From Acinetobacter guillouiae CIP 63.46 (GTDB taxonomy: Bacteria > Pseudomonadota > Gammaproteobacteria > Pseudomonadales > Moraxellaceae): 64,000 nt of DNA. The DNA lies in NCBI RefSeq assembly GCF_000368145.1, contig NZ_KB849282.1:379791-443790 (forward strand), written 5' to 3'. Numbering within the stretch: the first letter of the stretch is position 1; each line of letters starts with the position of its first letter. The translations under genes and the position numbers were made by a program. Shown in pieces: positions 1-9,491 of the stretch. The notes below the pieces were generated by a model, which made no database searches, had not been told where the DNA came from, and saw nothing but the letters and a program-made list of their open reading frames with translations.

Positions 1-1280
1 TACGGGCTCCATGGTTCCGCTTTGATCGGTTGAGGGCTCTTGTAAACCACATCAAATTGCCCATCACCACGAATTTGTCCAATCATCACAGGCTTATGCA
101 AGTGATGATTAGTAGCATCCATACTTAAGGTATAGCCAGACGGTGCTTTAAAGCTTTGACCTGCCATCGCTTCACGGACTTTATCTACATCCGTTGTTCC
201 CGCTTTTTCAACGGCTTGTTTCCACATATTGATGCCAACGTAGGTGGCTTCCATTGGGTCATTGGTCACCAATTTACTGGCATTGGGTAGCTTATATTCG
301 ACTGCGTATTGCTTCATCTTATTGACGAATTCGGTATTCACTGGATTCTTCACAGACATGAAGTAGTTCCAAGATGCCAAATGCCCGACCAGTGGTTTGG
401 TGTCGATCCCGCGTAATTCTTCTTCACCGACTGAAAAGGCCATCACAGGAATATCCGAAGCTTTTATGCCTTGGTTACCCAATTCACGATAGAACGGTAC
501 GTTAGAATCGCCATTGATGGTGGAAATAACCGCGGTCTTTTTACCCGCAGCGAATTTCTTAATATTGCCGACGATGGTTTGATAATTACTATGTCCAAAT
601 GGTGTATATTCTTCCATGATGTCTGCATCGGCAACACCTTTAGACTTTAAGAATGCACGTAAAATTTTGTTGGTGGTTCGCGGGTAGACGTAGTCAGTAC
701 CTAATAAGACAAAACGTTGTGCCTTACCTCCCTCTTCACCCATTAAATATTCAACAGCAGGAATCGCTTGTTGGTTAGGTGCTGCGCCTGTATAGAAAAT
801 ATTCTTAGACTGTTCTTGGCCTTCGTATTGCACTGGATAGAACAAAAGACCATTGAGCTCCTCTACAACCGGTAACACTGATTTACGAGAAACTGAAGTC
901 CAACAGCCAAAAATGACAGCGACTTTATCCTGAGTTATTAACTGGCGGGCTTTTTCAGCAAATAATGGCCAGTCTGATGCAGGATCGACGACAACAGGCT
1001 CAAGCTTTTTCCCCATCACCCCACCTTTGGCATTAATTTCATTGATTGCCATCAGTGCCGTATCTTTAAGCGATGTTTCAGAGATTGCCATGGTTCCAGA
1101 CAGTGAATGCAAGATGCCCACTTTAATTGTGTCACCGCCTGTAGCAGTTGCCGATTTATTTTCTGCTGCGGGTTTCGCTTCCGTTTTATCTGCGGGTTTT
1201 GAGCAAGCTGTCAGCGCAATGCTCCCCATCATTGCCACAGCGAGAAGTGTTTTTGAAAACATTTTTTGTTGGAACATCAT
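1..1280 (-). CDS. urtA: Urea/amide ABC transporter substrate-binding protein, 3' end outside window
   Basis: The reverse strand encodes an uninterrupted frame of 426 codons that leaves the window at base 1. It begins with a lipoprotein signal (hydrophobic run ending in ALTAC at about residues 21-26), so the protein is exported and lipid-anchored. The mature part follows the pattern of the branched-chain amino acid/urea binding protein family: VGILHSLSGTMAISE near the start, later GCWTSVSRKSVLPVVEE, FYPVQYEGQE and GTDYVYPRTTNK, all typical of UrtA. The family delivers urea or short amides to an UrtBCDE permease, expected beyond the left edge. Two adjacent ATGs occur; the first (1280) is preceded by GGAG at good spacing. 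UrtA versus an amide-binding relative (FmdD type) cannot be fully separated without the downstream genes. Confidence 0.88.
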   Translation of the reverse strand, partial: MMFQQKMFSKTLLAVAMMGSIALTACSKPADKTEAKPAAENKSATATGGDTIKVGILHSLSGTMAISETSLKDTALMAINEINAKGGVMGKKLEPVVVDPASDWPLFAEKARQLITQDKVAVIFGCWTSVSRKSVLPVVEELNGLLFYPVQYEGQEQSKNIFYTGAAPNQQAIPAVEYLMGEEGGKAQRFVLLGTDYVYPRTTNKILRAFLKSKGVADADIMEEYTPFGHSNYQTIVGNIKKFAAGKKTAVISTINGDSNVPFYRELGNQGIKASDIPVMAFSVGEEELRGIDTKPLVGHLASWNYFMSVKNPVNTEFVNKMKQYAVEYKLPNASKLVTNDPMEATYVGINMWKQAVEKAGTTDVDKVREAMAGQSFKAPSGYTLSMDATNHHLHKPVMIGQIRGDGQFDVVYKSPQPIKAEPWSP

Positions 1281-1347
1281 CTTTTTCTCTCCAAACCTTT
1301 TGGTGCATTTTTGAATGCGCGATTTTGCTTTTACCTGACAGGCTTAA

Positions 1348-1364
1348 TTCAATTTTTATGCCAA
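1348..1364 (-). promoter_or_regulatory. Candidate sigma-54 promoter for urtA
   Basis: On the reverse strand TTGGCATAAAAATTGAA lies 68 bases upstream of the urtA start. It matches the -24/-12 pattern (TGGCA then TTG at the right spacing) except that the -12 GC is GA. Nitrogen control through NtrC/RpoN is usual for urea transporters, so the match is plausible but imperfect. Confidence 0.3.
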
Positions 1365-1810
1365 GTGGAGAATTTGTGATTTTATCGTTGAATATTTTTC
1401 CTGATAAAAAATAATAAAATCAAAATATTAGATGCTATTATTTTTATATAAGTTGAAGATACATTGATAGGCATTAAATGCCTTTCCATCACTGGATATA
1501 GCCAGCACTTAGCAAGTAAAAATGCGAGATTAAAAGCCACACTGGTCAAATTAAGTGCGATTTTTTTTGTTTAAAATGAGCGATGAGAGTGCAAAAAATT
1601 TACCCAAAATTAAATTTTTAGGGCTTCCGGGATAAATTTTGCTTTACAGCACCAAACGATTTTTGACGGGATAATCCAATAATCCCTGAGATGGATGGCG
1701 TAGAGGCAAAAGAATAGGAGAAAAAATAGAAAGATAATGCAGAAATTATTTGTACGACGAAGAATGTAATTCTGTTTGCATCAATGCGATGTTTCAGAGG
1801 TATCAAAAAA

Positions 1811-1832
1811 AATGATGCTCTGAGGCATCATT
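1811..1832. terminator. Bidirectional terminator behind parE
   Basis: AATGATGC and GCATCATT form an 8-bp perfect stem with a 6-base loop, flanked by A-run on the left and T-run on the right. It sits just past the parE stop and can end transcription from either side. Confidence 0.8.
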
Positions 1833-1857
1833 TTTTAAATATGAATGAGTTCAGCAA

Positions 1858-3738
1858 TCAAACACTCAAATCAGCTAAATTACCTTTTTGCTCTAACCAG
1901 TCTTTACGATCACCTGACCTTTTTTTAGCAAGTAATTTGTCCAGTAAGCCTGTTGTGTGATGCGTGTCGTCCAAATCCAACTGCACCAAACGGCGTGTAT
2001 TTGGATCTAAGGTGGTTTCACGCAATTGACTGGCGTTCATTTCACCCAAACCTTTAAATCGCGTAATTTGCGGGTTTTTAGATTTAACTCTCTTTAAGAT
2101 AGCTTCTAACTCTTCGTTATCAAGCGCGTAATAAACATCTTTGGCATCATCGATACGGAACAATGGTGGCATTGCAACATATAGGTGCCCAGCATCGACC
2201 ATTGCAGGGAAATGCTTGACGAAGAGTGCACAAAGCAAGGTCGCGATATGTAAACCATCTGAATCGGCGTCGGCAAGGATACAAATTTTGCCATAACGTA
2301 ATTCGGAAAGATCATCACTGCCCGGATCTACGCCAATCGCAATCGCAATATTATGCACTTCTTGAGAGGCCAACACCTCGTCAGAAGACACTTCCCAAGT
2401 ATTTAAAATTTTCCCACGAATCGGCATGATCGCTTGAAAGTTTTTATCGCGGGCTTGTTTTGCAGAACCACCGGCAGAGTCACCTTCGACAATAAACAGT
2501 TCTGATTCTTCAAGGGTATGACCCACACAATCTGACAGTTTTCCGGGCAAGGTTGGACCGGCAACAATCTTTTTACGTTCAACTTTTTTGGCTGCTTTTA
2601 AACGGCGACCCGCTTTCGCAATCACAATCTCAGCCAATTGCATGGCCACTTCAGAGTTTTGATTTAGCCAGAGCGCAAAAGCATCTTTGGCAATATTTAA
2701 AACAATGTTAGACGCTTCTCGGCTTGAAAGACGTTCTTTGGTTTGTCCTGAGAATTGTGGCTCTTGGAATTTAAGCGACAGGATATAATTGACCCCGTCC
2801 CAAACATCTTCAGCAGATAATTTCAGATTACGTGGCAACAAGTTACGTAACTCACAAAACTCACGCATCGCATCGGTAACACCTGAGCGTAACCCGTTTA
2901 CATGGGTTCCCCCTTGTGCCGTTGGGATCAAATTCACATAACTTTCCTGAATTTGTTCTCCACCCTCAGCATTCCAGCAAATTGCAAACTCAGCACTGGC
3001 ACGTTCAGCTTCACCTGTTGCAACAAAGGCAGGATCTGGAATGATTTCGCGATCTTGTAATTCATCCATCAAATAGTCGACGAGACCATTTTCAAACTGC
3101 CATTCAATTTTTTCGTCATTAATCTGGTCAATATAATTAATTTGTAGACCAGCAGCCAATACAGCTTTGGCTTTGAGATTATGTTTTAACGCTTTTAAAG
3201 CAAATTTAGGTGAGTCAAAATATTTCGCTTCTGGCCAAAAATGTACTGTTGTCCCCGTAGCACGTTTTGGCGCTTTGCCTTCCAAAACCTCTAAAGGCGC
3301 AACAGGTTCACCATGTTCAAACGCCATTTTATAAAGATTGCCGTGGCGTTGAACTTCAACTTCAACACGATCGGACAAGGCATTGACCACGGAAATTCCA
3401 ACACCATGCAAACCGCCCGAAAACTGATAGTTATCGGTGCTAAATTTACCGCCTGCATGCAGTTTCGTTAGGATAATTTCAATCCCGCTTTGTCCGTATT
3501 CAGGATGAATATCGACTGGCATACCACGTCCATTGTCTTCGACCGACAACGAACCATCTTTATATACCGTGACAGTAATTTTATTGGCATGTCCTGCAAG
3601 TGCCTCATCGACAGCATTATCAATTACTTCTTGCGCCAAATGGTTTGGACGAGTGGTATCGGTATACATACCTGGACGGCGACGTACAGGATCTAGACCA
3701 GATAATACTTCAAGTGATTGGGCCGTATATTGAGACAC
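1858..3738 (-). CDS. parE: DNA topoisomerase IV subunit B
   Basis: ParE provides the ATPase half of topoisomerase IV, which unlinks daughter chromosomes with ParC. The 626-residue length matches ParE and is too short for the GyrB of gammaproteobacteria, which carries an extra insertion of about 165 residues. The GHKL ATP site is visible at the N-terminus (EVIDNAVDEALAG, then DNGRGMPVD, then GGLHGVGISVVNAL). The Toprim domain follows with EGDSAGGSAKQARD and DADSDGLHIATLL; the latter is the ParE-type variant of the GyrB DADVDGSHI motif. The gene lies 16 bases behind yqiA on the same strand, the same order as in Escherichia coli, so the two are probably cotranscribed. A short hairpin terminator follows. 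Confidence 0.97.
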   Translation of the reverse strand: MSQYTAQSLEVLSGLDPVRRRPGMYTDTTRPNHLAQEVIDNAVDEALAGHANKITVTVYKDGSLSVEDNGRGMPVDIHPEYGQSGIEIILTKLHAGGKFSTDNYQFSGGLHGVGISVVNALSDRVEVEVQRHGNLYKMAFEHGEPVAPLEVLEGKAPKRATGTTVHFWPEAKYFDSPKFALKALKHNLKAKAVLAAGLQINYIDQINDEKIEWQFENGLVDYLMDELQDREIIPDPAFVATGEAERASAEFAICWNAEGGEQIQESYVNLIPTAQGGTHVNGLRSGVTDAMREFCELRNLLPRNLKLSAEDVWDGVNYILSLKFQEPQFSGQTKERLSSREASNIVLNIAKDAFALWLNQNSEVAMQLAEIVIAKAGRRLKAAKKVERKKIVAGPTLPGKLSDCVGHTLEESELFIVEGDSAGGSAKQARDKNFQAIMPIRGKILNTWEVSSDEVLASQEVHNIAIAIGVDPGSDDLSELRYGKICILADADSDGLHIATLLCALFVKHFPAMVDAGHLYVAMPPLFRIDDAKDVYYALDNEELEAILKRVKSKNPQITRFKGLGEMNASQLRETTLDPNTRRLVQLDLDDTHHTTGLLDKLLAKKRSGDRKDWLEQKGNLADLSV

Positions 3739-3754
3739 GTTGAGTTTTTTCCTT

Positions 3755-4339
3755 TTATTTTACGGAGTATGATAAAAATTCCAGAATCATGGGTATTTTA
3801 TCTGCAAAATCTTCCATCGCATGATTACCATGCATTTCTGTCATGATCAATGATGTGTGTGGAGCTGCACTATAATACCGTTCAGCGTCACGATAATCTA
3901 AAACTTCATCACCTTGTTGCAATAAGACCAGTATTTTGTCTGCATCTTGTACAAACGGCACGGCAATCGCTTCCAAGTAGTTAAGTTGTAAACGATCTAA
4001 AGTCCATTGTTCATTGATCTTATAGGGAATTTGTTCAATCCCAAATAAGTTACTGAATAATTGCCATGGTCGCATAGCTGGATTAATTAAAACAGCAGGC
4101 ACACCATATTTTGCGACCAATTGTGTCGCATAAAAGCCACCAAAGCTACTCCCCACCAGTGCAACATCAGGCAATTTTTCAATGAGCGCTGAAATTTGAT
4201 CTAAAACCAGTTGCGGATGCTGGTTTAAATCAGGCAAATGCACACTATGCGATGAATAGCATCGACAATAATCATCAAGTTGTTGCCCTTTTATTGATAA
4301 AGGACTACTTTTAAAACCATGTAAATAAATAATATTCAT
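3755..4339 (-). CDS. yqiA: YqiA-family alpha/beta-hydrolase esterase
   Basis: The 194-residue protein opens with MNIIYLHGFKSSPLSIKGQ, the family hallmark, and carries the nucleophile elbow GSSFGGF near residue 82. A later acidic residue (in QQGDEVLDY) and the histidine in MHGNHAMEDF complete a Ser-Asp-His triad. YqiA members hydrolyse short-chain acyl esters in the cytoplasm; the natural substrate is not settled. It is the upstream partner of parE, which it precedes by 16 bases. A perfect CRP-type palindrome lies 42 bases before its start. Confidence 0.9.
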   Translation of the reverse strand: MNIIYLHGFKSSPLSIKGQQLDDYCRCYSSHSVHLPDLNQHPQLVLDQISALIEKLPDVALVGSSFGGFYATQLVAKYGVPAVLINPAMRPWQLFSNLFGIEQIPYKINEQWTLDRLQLNYLEAIAVPFVQDADKILVLLQQGDEVLDYRDAERYYSAAPHTSLIMTEMHGNHAMEDFADKIPMILEFLSYSVK

Positions 4340-4380
4340 TGAAAATAGTTTGCTTTTTTACCACCAATGTTTTAATTTTT

Positions 4381-4400
4381 AATGTGATTCAAATCACATT
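4381..4400. promoter_or_regulatory. CRP/Vfr-type binding site
   Basis: AATGTGATTCAAATCACATT is a perfect 9-2-9 palindrome containing TGTGA-N6-TCACA, the CRP half-site pattern. It lies between divergent yqiA (42 bases away) and the hydrolase gene at 4583, so it could regulate either. FNR-type sites (TTGAT-N4-ATCAA) fit less well. Confidence 0.6.
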
Positions 4401-4582
4401 ATTGTTTTAATTTGTATATGTCAGGATATTGTCCGACAAAAAACCAAAACTTAATCGCAATTATCGGTATTTTAAATAGCGTTCAGGATGAACAAGATAA
4501 GATGATTGCCTAGGGATTTATACATTGATCTACAGCAAAAATAAAGTCTTTGTTCCAGATCAATATGGATGAGGAAATAACA

Positions 4583-5914
4583 ATGCCAAGCTTAACCCCT
4601 TTACACGAAACCTATTGTAAGTGGGATCGTTCGCCTCCAAGTCAGGCCGATGTATTAGAAGGTTTAGCGCAGTTAGTGAGTACGCCACTCAGTGGCATGG
4701 TTCAAGACTTCATCCAGTCGATTCAACGTGAAATGTTGCTGAGTATTTTTGGCTTAAGTAAACAAAAAGCCAAACGATTCCAATCCCGCCCAATTGTCGA
4801 TAAATTCTATCAATTTGGTTATCACGCATTGCAAAATTATGGTAGCCACCTGATTGCTCCAATTTTACGTAAAACCATTGAACGTTTTCCAAATTTACAT
4901 GATAAGCCATTGACCTCTCACATGACTTTTTTGGTCAGTGTTTTAAATGGGGTACTGGGCGATTATTTGTTGGCAACTCATAATCCGCTCGCACTGTCAC
5001 CTGTGCTCTATGATCATTATGGTTCATTACAGCAAGGCGACTTGGCTGGCCGTGTGGTGATTTTCTCTCACGGTTTATGTATGAATTATCAAGACTGGAC
5101 CAATCGTAACAATGGCGGTATTGGTGAGAAACTCTTGGCGCAACGTGATCACAACACCATGTTGTATTTTCACTACAATACTGGACGTAGAATTTCAGCC
5201 AATGGACGTTCATTGGCAAATCTTTTAGAAGACTTGGTCAAACGGAACCCTCGCATTACCAGCATTGATTTAATTGGGCACAGTATGGGCGGCTTGGTTT
5301 CTCGCAGTGCGCTGTTCTATGGCAAACAAAACATGCACCAGTGGTTCCACATGGTTGAGAATCTGGTTTGTATTGGTTCTCCGCATCATGGTGCGTTATT
5401 AGAACGTTTCGGATTTGCCATGCAAGAGAAAGTGGGTAATTTCCCGATTGTTAAAATGATCAGCCATATCGTCAATATCCGCAGTAATGGCATCTTAGAC
5501 TTGCGTTATGGAAGTGTTCGAGATGATGACTGGGAGCATAACAATGCCCGTATTGGTTTGATGGATGACAACCGCAAACCAGCTCCGCTACCATCGCATA
5601 TCAATACCTTTTTAATTGCAGGTACCTTGGAGTTTGAAAACCGCAAAAACCGCACCTTAAAAGTGATTGGCGACTATCTGGTCAGTGTTAAAAGTGCCTT
5701 GGGTGAACACCCGAACCCACGTTTCCAGTTGAAATTACCTGAATCGCATAAAGCTGTGTTTTATGGCTTAAACCATCTTGAGATTCAATATCATCCTTTG
5801 GTTTCGGAACAAATTGCCAAATGGTTTTATCCGCACCATGATGAATTGGCAGAAGAACAAATTCGCAAATACTTGATTAAATTAGAAAGTATGCAAGGGA
5901 TTGTTGAAACTTAA
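4583..5914 (+). CDS. PGAP1/lipase-like alpha/beta hydrolase
   Basis: The protein of 443 residues has a lipase nucleophile elbow, GHSMGG (in IDLIGHSMGGLVSRSALFYG), preceded by the oxyanion-hole strand VVIFSHGLCMNYQDW and followed by CIGSPHHGALLERFG, the layout of PGAP1-like and triacylglycerol-lipase-like hydrolases. A histidine near the C-terminus (GLNHLEIQYHP) could complete the triad. No signal peptide is seen, so a cytoplasmic or membrane-associated role is likely. I chose the ATG at 4583 because GAGGA sits 8-12 bases before it; an upstream frame extends 11 codons further without a ribosome site. The substrate is unknown. A strong hairpin terminator follows. Confidence 0.85.
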   Translation: MPSLTPLHETYCKWDRSPPSQADVLEGLAQLVSTPLSGMVQDFIQSIQREMLLSIFGLSKQKAKRFQSRPIVDKFYQFGYHALQNYGSHLIAPILRKTIERFPNLHDKPLTSHMTFLVSVLNGVLGDYLLATHNPLALSPVLYDHYGSLQQGDLAGRVVIFSHGLCMNYQDWTNRNNGGIGEKLLAQRDHNTMLYFHYNTGRRISANGRSLANLLEDLVKRNPRITSIDLIGHSMGGLVSRSALFYGKQNMHQWFHMVENLVCIGSPHHGALLERFGFAMQEKVGNFPIVKMISHIVNIRSNGILDLRYGSVRDDDWEHNNARIGLMDDNRKPAPLPSHINTFLIAGTLEFENRKNRTLKVIGDYLVSVKSALGEHPNPRFQLKLPESHKAVFYGLNHLEIQYHPLVSEQIAKWFYPHHDELAEEQIRKYLIKLESMQGIVET

Positions 5915-5915
5915 T

Positions 5916-5950
5916 AGCAAAAAAGCTGATCTTCAATCAGCTTTTTTGCT
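5916..5950. terminator. Bidirectional terminator
   Basis: A 15-bp perfect stem (AGCAAAAAAGCTGAT and its complement) with a 5-base loop separates two convergent genes. The right arm contains the stop codon of the reverse-strand gene. Confidence 0.9.
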
Positions 5951-6464
5951 ATTTCACTTCAATTTGATAAGACTTGTTCTGCTGAGGATCAATCATGTCA
6001 CCATATTCATCAAAGTTTGATTTTTCTGCACATTGAGTATCGATCAATAAGCGTTGATTTTTTACAATAAAACCTTGTTTTAATTCACAAGTCCAAGCTT
6101 TATTATAAATTTTTTGGCTGAGCTTTTTGCCTGTTAAATCAAATTGCGTCACCTCAATCAGCGACTGAGCAAGCGTTCTTGCTGGATGGCTCTGCGATAC
6201 AGACAATACGTAGTATCTGCCACCATGTAATTGACAGTCTTCAATTCGACTTGAAAAATAATCTGGATTGACAATAAATTTTTTAAATGGCTGAGCACCC
6301 AATTTGATATAGGAAACATCGGCTGGAATAGTGTCATCAAACTTAGATTTAAACTGACAAGACACATCTTTACTGACCACATTGTTGGCTGGTTTTGCAG
6401 AGACTTGTGCTGTAGCCAAGCAGACCAGTATGCCGATCCCGGCTAAATTTATTTTATGATTCAT
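5949..6464 (-). CDS. Exported hypothetical protein
   Basis: I do not recognise this 171-residue protein. It begins with a Sec-type signal (MNHKINLAGIGILVCLATAQ, cleavage probably after VSA), so it should be periplasmic or outer-membrane associated. The mature part has four cysteines (SCQFK, EDCQL, WTCEL, DTQCA), which suggests two disulfide bonds; the neighbouring dsbB is consistent with that but does not prove a link. Its stop codon lies inside the terminator shared with the convergent hydrolase gene. Confidence 0.75.
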   Translation of the reverse strand: MNHKINLAGIGILVCLATAQVSAKPANNVVSKDVSCQFKSKFDDTIPADVSYIKLGAQPFKKFIVNPDYFSSRIEDCQLHGGRYYVLSVSQSHPARTLAQSLIEVTQFDLTGKKLSQKIYNKAWTCELKQGFIVKNQRLLIDTQCAEKSNFDEYGDMIDPQQNKSYQIEVK

Positions 6465-6541
6465 GATTTTGCTTGATTTATAAATAATTGAAGTTTATAT
6501 GAAAAAAGAGCCAGTTTAGACTGGCTCTTAATGTTTTTAAA

Positions 6542-7036
6542 TTAGTACTTTCTAAACAACTGCCACAGACTGATCAATGCCAATACACTGAAAAACAGTA
6601 ATGACCAAACAGGTAAAGACTGTCCTAAGAAAGTCCAATCAACCATGGCACATTCGCCAGAACCCTTAAGCACATTTTCAAACACAGCCTTTAAAGGCAA
6701 AGTGTTGACCCAATAGTCCAGACCGGGACCACAACTTGGGACCTGATCTTTGGGTAGATTCTGTAGCCACACATGACGAGCGGCAACACCAACTGACCAA
6801 GAAATCGCAGCTAAACCCAAAAAGCTATAAATGCGTTTAAATACATTTGTTTTTGGGTTATGCAAAAAGGCAATCAGTGAAATTAGCCCTAGACCAATCA
6901 ATCCAATACGTTGAAATACGCATAGTGGACATGGCTCAAGGCCTTGTACATGCTCTAAATAGAGCGCAAATGACATACCAATCACACTTGCCAAAAATAA
7001 AAGACCACTTACGAAGCGATAACTACGCCATTGCAT
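6542..7036 (-). CDS. dsbB: Disulfide bond formation protein B
   Basis: DsbB reoxidises periplasmic DsbA and passes the electrons to quinone in the inner membrane. The 164-residue protein has four hydrophobic segments and both required cysteine pairs: C36-C39 in PCPLC and C102 with C129 (PSCGPG and SGECAM). It lies 28 bases behind gshA on the same strand, so the two thiol-related genes may share a transcript. Confidence 0.96.
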   Translation of the reverse strand: MQWRSYRFVSGLLFLASVIGMSFALYLEHVQGLEPCPLCVFQRIGLIGLGLISLIAFLHNPKTNVFKRIYSFLGLAAISWSVGVAARHVWLQNLPKDQVPSCGPGLDYWVNTLPLKAVFENVLKGSGECAMVDWTFLGQSLPVWSLLFFSVLALISLWQLFRKY

Positions 7037-7064
7037 GGAACTTCCTCATTATCTAATTAATGCT

Positions 7065-8642
7065 TTATCTAAATTTACTCAGATAATCCTCGAAACTTAT
7101 ACTTGTATTTTGTTCAAGTTGCTGTTGTTCTGCGAGAGATGTTCGAGTAAGCCCCTCAAAATACGCTAAAGTTTCCGGACTTAATACATGTTGTTCGTAA
7201 CTTTGGATATGTTGATTGGCCATATAGCCACCAAAATTCCATGTACCACCTTGCTCTACAGTATCGGCAATCACATGCGCTGATAGTGTTTCATCCACAT
7301 CATCAATACGTGTTTGCATCACCGTCAATGCTTGACGATATAAATCTGTTGCATAGGATTGGTTGAGTAGATCTGCAAGTGGTTGCATGGCGGTGACATG
7401 CTGTTGAATCCACTCAAGTAATGGATATTCAACACCCGCTTCAATGATTTTCGCATTTGGCGCACGACCACGATTGACCACTTCAGCCTGATTTTGCTCA
7501 ATAATATCTTGTTCTTCATCCCATAAATCTGGGCTTTCTTTAAGCAAGCAATACAACGCAACCACTTCCAAGAAGCCTGCTGTATCCTCATCGATGCCAA
7601 TCGCACTGTATGGATTTACATCTACCGCGCGTAACTCAACATAGCCAATCCCACGATTTGACAAGGCCTGAGATGGCGTTTCCCCTGCTTGTGGCACTTG
7701 TTTTGGACGGACTAAGCTGTAGTATTCATTTTCAATTTGTAAGACGTGATCATTAATTTGAATCGGCTGACCATTGGCATCGTTTAAACCTAAATGACTA
7801 AACTGTGCATAAGGTGAATTGACTGCTTTTTGTAATTCAGCCACGTAACTTTCTAAATTGTTGTAATGAATACCCAATTGTTTTTGTGCAGAATTCTGAT
7901 AACCAAAACGCCCCATACGCAATGCTGTGGCATAAGGTAGAAATAATGTGCCTTTGATTAAAGGCAACAATTGATGCTCACGCCCTGTCATAAAGCATTT
8001 ACAGACTGAAGGGCTGGCACCTACCAAATACATCACGAGAGGAGTTAAACGAATAAAGTTACGGATTAATCCAAGATAACGATGACTGCGATAATCTTGC
8101 AGGCTTAATGCTTTAAGCGCTTCATTGCTTTCGTGTTGTTGTAATTGTTCAAATAACGCATCTGGGAAAGACACATTATAATGCACACCCGAAATCGTCT
8201 GCATACGGCGCCCATAACGAATGCCGAGACCATGACGATATAAGGTTTTGAATTGACCAATATTGGATGTGCCATATTGCGCCAAACGGATATTTTCTTC
8301 TTTGTCATCCAGCATACATGGCATGGACAAAGTCCATAGCTTTTCATCATTTTCTAAATGACGATGCACAACAGCATGTACATCGGTTAAAAAGCTTAAT
8401 GCTTCAGGAATGCTTTCTTTGGGAGGTGTAATAAACTCCATCAAAGCTTCTGAATAATCTGTGGTGATATGCGGATGTGTTAGGGCTGAGCCTAAAGACT
8501 GAGGATGATCAGCCTGTGATAAAAAGCCATTACTTTGCATACGCAGGCTTTCACGTTCGATGCCACGTAACATGCCTCTGAATAAGGTAGAATCCACCCA
8601 ATTTGGTACTAAAGATTGGGAAATCGTTTCGGGTTGACTCAT
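7065..8642 (-). CDS. gshA: Glutamate-cysteine ligase
   Basis: GshA makes gamma-glutamylcysteine from glutamate, cysteine and ATP, the first step to glutathione. The 525-residue length and the sequence pattern match the proteobacterial type 1 enzyme: GIERESLRMQ at about residue 28, TDYSEALMEFITPP, YGRRMQTISGVHYN, and GYVELRAVDVNPY. It acts in the cytoplasm as a single-chain enzyme. dsbB follows closely on the same strand. Confidence 0.96.
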   Translation of the reverse strand: MSQPETISQSLVPNWVDSTLFRGMLRGIERESLRMQSNGFLSQADHPQSLGSALTHPHITTDYSEALMEFITPPKESIPEALSFLTDVHAVVHRHLENDEKLWTLSMPCMLDDKEENIRLAQYGTSNIGQFKTLYRHGLGIRYGRRMQTISGVHYNVSFPDALFEQLQQHESNEALKALSLQDYRSHRYLGLIRNFIRLTPLVMYLVGASPSVCKCFMTGREHQLLPLIKGTLFLPYATALRMGRFGYQNSAQKQLGIHYNNLESYVAELQKAVNSPYAQFSHLGLNDANGQPIQINDHVLQIENEYYSLVRPKQVPQAGETPSQALSNRGIGYVELRAVDVNPYSAIGIDEDTAGFLEVVALYCLLKESPDLWDEEQDIIEQNQAEVVNRGRAPNAKIIEAGVEYPLLEWIQQHVTAMQPLADLLNQSYATDLYRQALTVMQTRIDDVDETLSAHVIADTVEQGGTWNFGGYMANQHIQSYEQHVLSPETLAYFEGLTRTSLAEQQQLEQNTSISFEDYLSKFR

Positions 8643-8852
8643 ACTTACTCGCTTATCTTAAAGAATTTTTTAAAATAAAATGTTTTGATGCGCGCAGTAT
8701 AACGTTATTTATCGATATACACGTATAAGCATCGTTGTTTTAAATGAATTATTCACTTTATTTCGGAAAAGTTTTTAACACAAACTACCTCTACAAGACA
8801 TCTAAAATTTGTGATTTTATAGAAAAATTACCACTAAAGAATTGTAACTACT

Positions 8853-9392
8853 ATGAATTATCAAGAAATTATCGATTTTTGGTTTAGTGAAGAAACTCAA
8901 CCATTTTGGTTCGCAAAAAGTGACGCATTCGATCAAACTTTGCACCAGCGATTTGCACATACCTTGGATCAAGCCAAACATTGTGAGCTATGGACTTGGC
9001 GTGCCACAGCAGAAGGTCGCTTGGCTGAAATTATTGTTTTAGATCAATTCTCGCGTAATTTGTATCGAGATCATGCTGAATCTTTTGCACAAGATGCCTT
9101 GGCACTTGCGCTAGCACAAGAAGCAATTCAGCTGAATTTAGATCAACAATTAAGCCCCGAACAGCGTTCATTCCTGTATATGCCATTTATGCATAGTGAA
9201 TCAAAAATTATCCATATCCAAGCTTTACAACTTTTTGAAGAGCTGGGCAATCCACTCAATTTAGATTTTGAGAAAAAGCATAAAGTGATTATTGATCGTT
9301 TTGGGCGTTATCCTCACCGTAATCAAATTTTAGGGCGAAGCTCAACGGCAGAAGAAATTGAATTTTTAAAACAGCCGAATAGTCATTTTTAA
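8853..9392 (+). CDS. DUF924 family protein
   Basis: The 179-residue protein starts with the DUF924 signature YQEIIDFWFSEE and carries IVLDQFSRNLYRD and YMPFMHSE, the conserved core of the family. DUF924 members are all-helical cytoplasmic proteins with a TPR-like fold; their function is not established. It is a single gene, with 210 bases between it and divergent gshA. Confidence 0.9.
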   Translation: MNYQEIIDFWFSEETQPFWFAKSDAFDQTLHQRFAHTLDQAKHCELWTWRATAEGRLAEIIVLDQFSRNLYRDHAESFAQDALALALAQEAIQLNLDQQLSPEQRSFLYMPFMHSESKIIHIQALQLFEELGNPLNLDFEKKHKVIIDRFGRYPHRNQILGRSSTAEEIEFLKQPNSHF

Positions 9393-9491
9393 TCCTATTT
9401 ATTTTTATCTAAACAGCTTATGCAGAAACATTTTGCATAAGCTGTTTGACCAACGCATCAAAGCATGCTGAACCATCAGAAACAACAAGCG

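Larger units (their letters stand above)
1281..1857. other. Intergenic region between urtA and parE
   Basis: This 577-base stretch holds the urtA leader and promoter region near its left end and the parE terminator near its right end. A small palindrome (AGGCATTAAATGCCT, about 1479-1493) is present. A 62-codon reverse frame at 1618-1806 has no Shine-Dalgarno site and ends in low-complexity sequence, so I do not call a gene. Confidence 0.6.

Noticed and set aside
1027-1414. Two overlapping forward frames with hydrophobic products
   Set aside because: They are antisense to the urtA signal-peptide region, which has a clear lipoprotein signal and ribosome site on the other strand.
1618-1806. 62-codon reverse frame before parE's terminator
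   Set aside because: No ribosome site and no recognisable features; it lies in AT-rich intergenic DNA and ends in basic low-complexity sequence.
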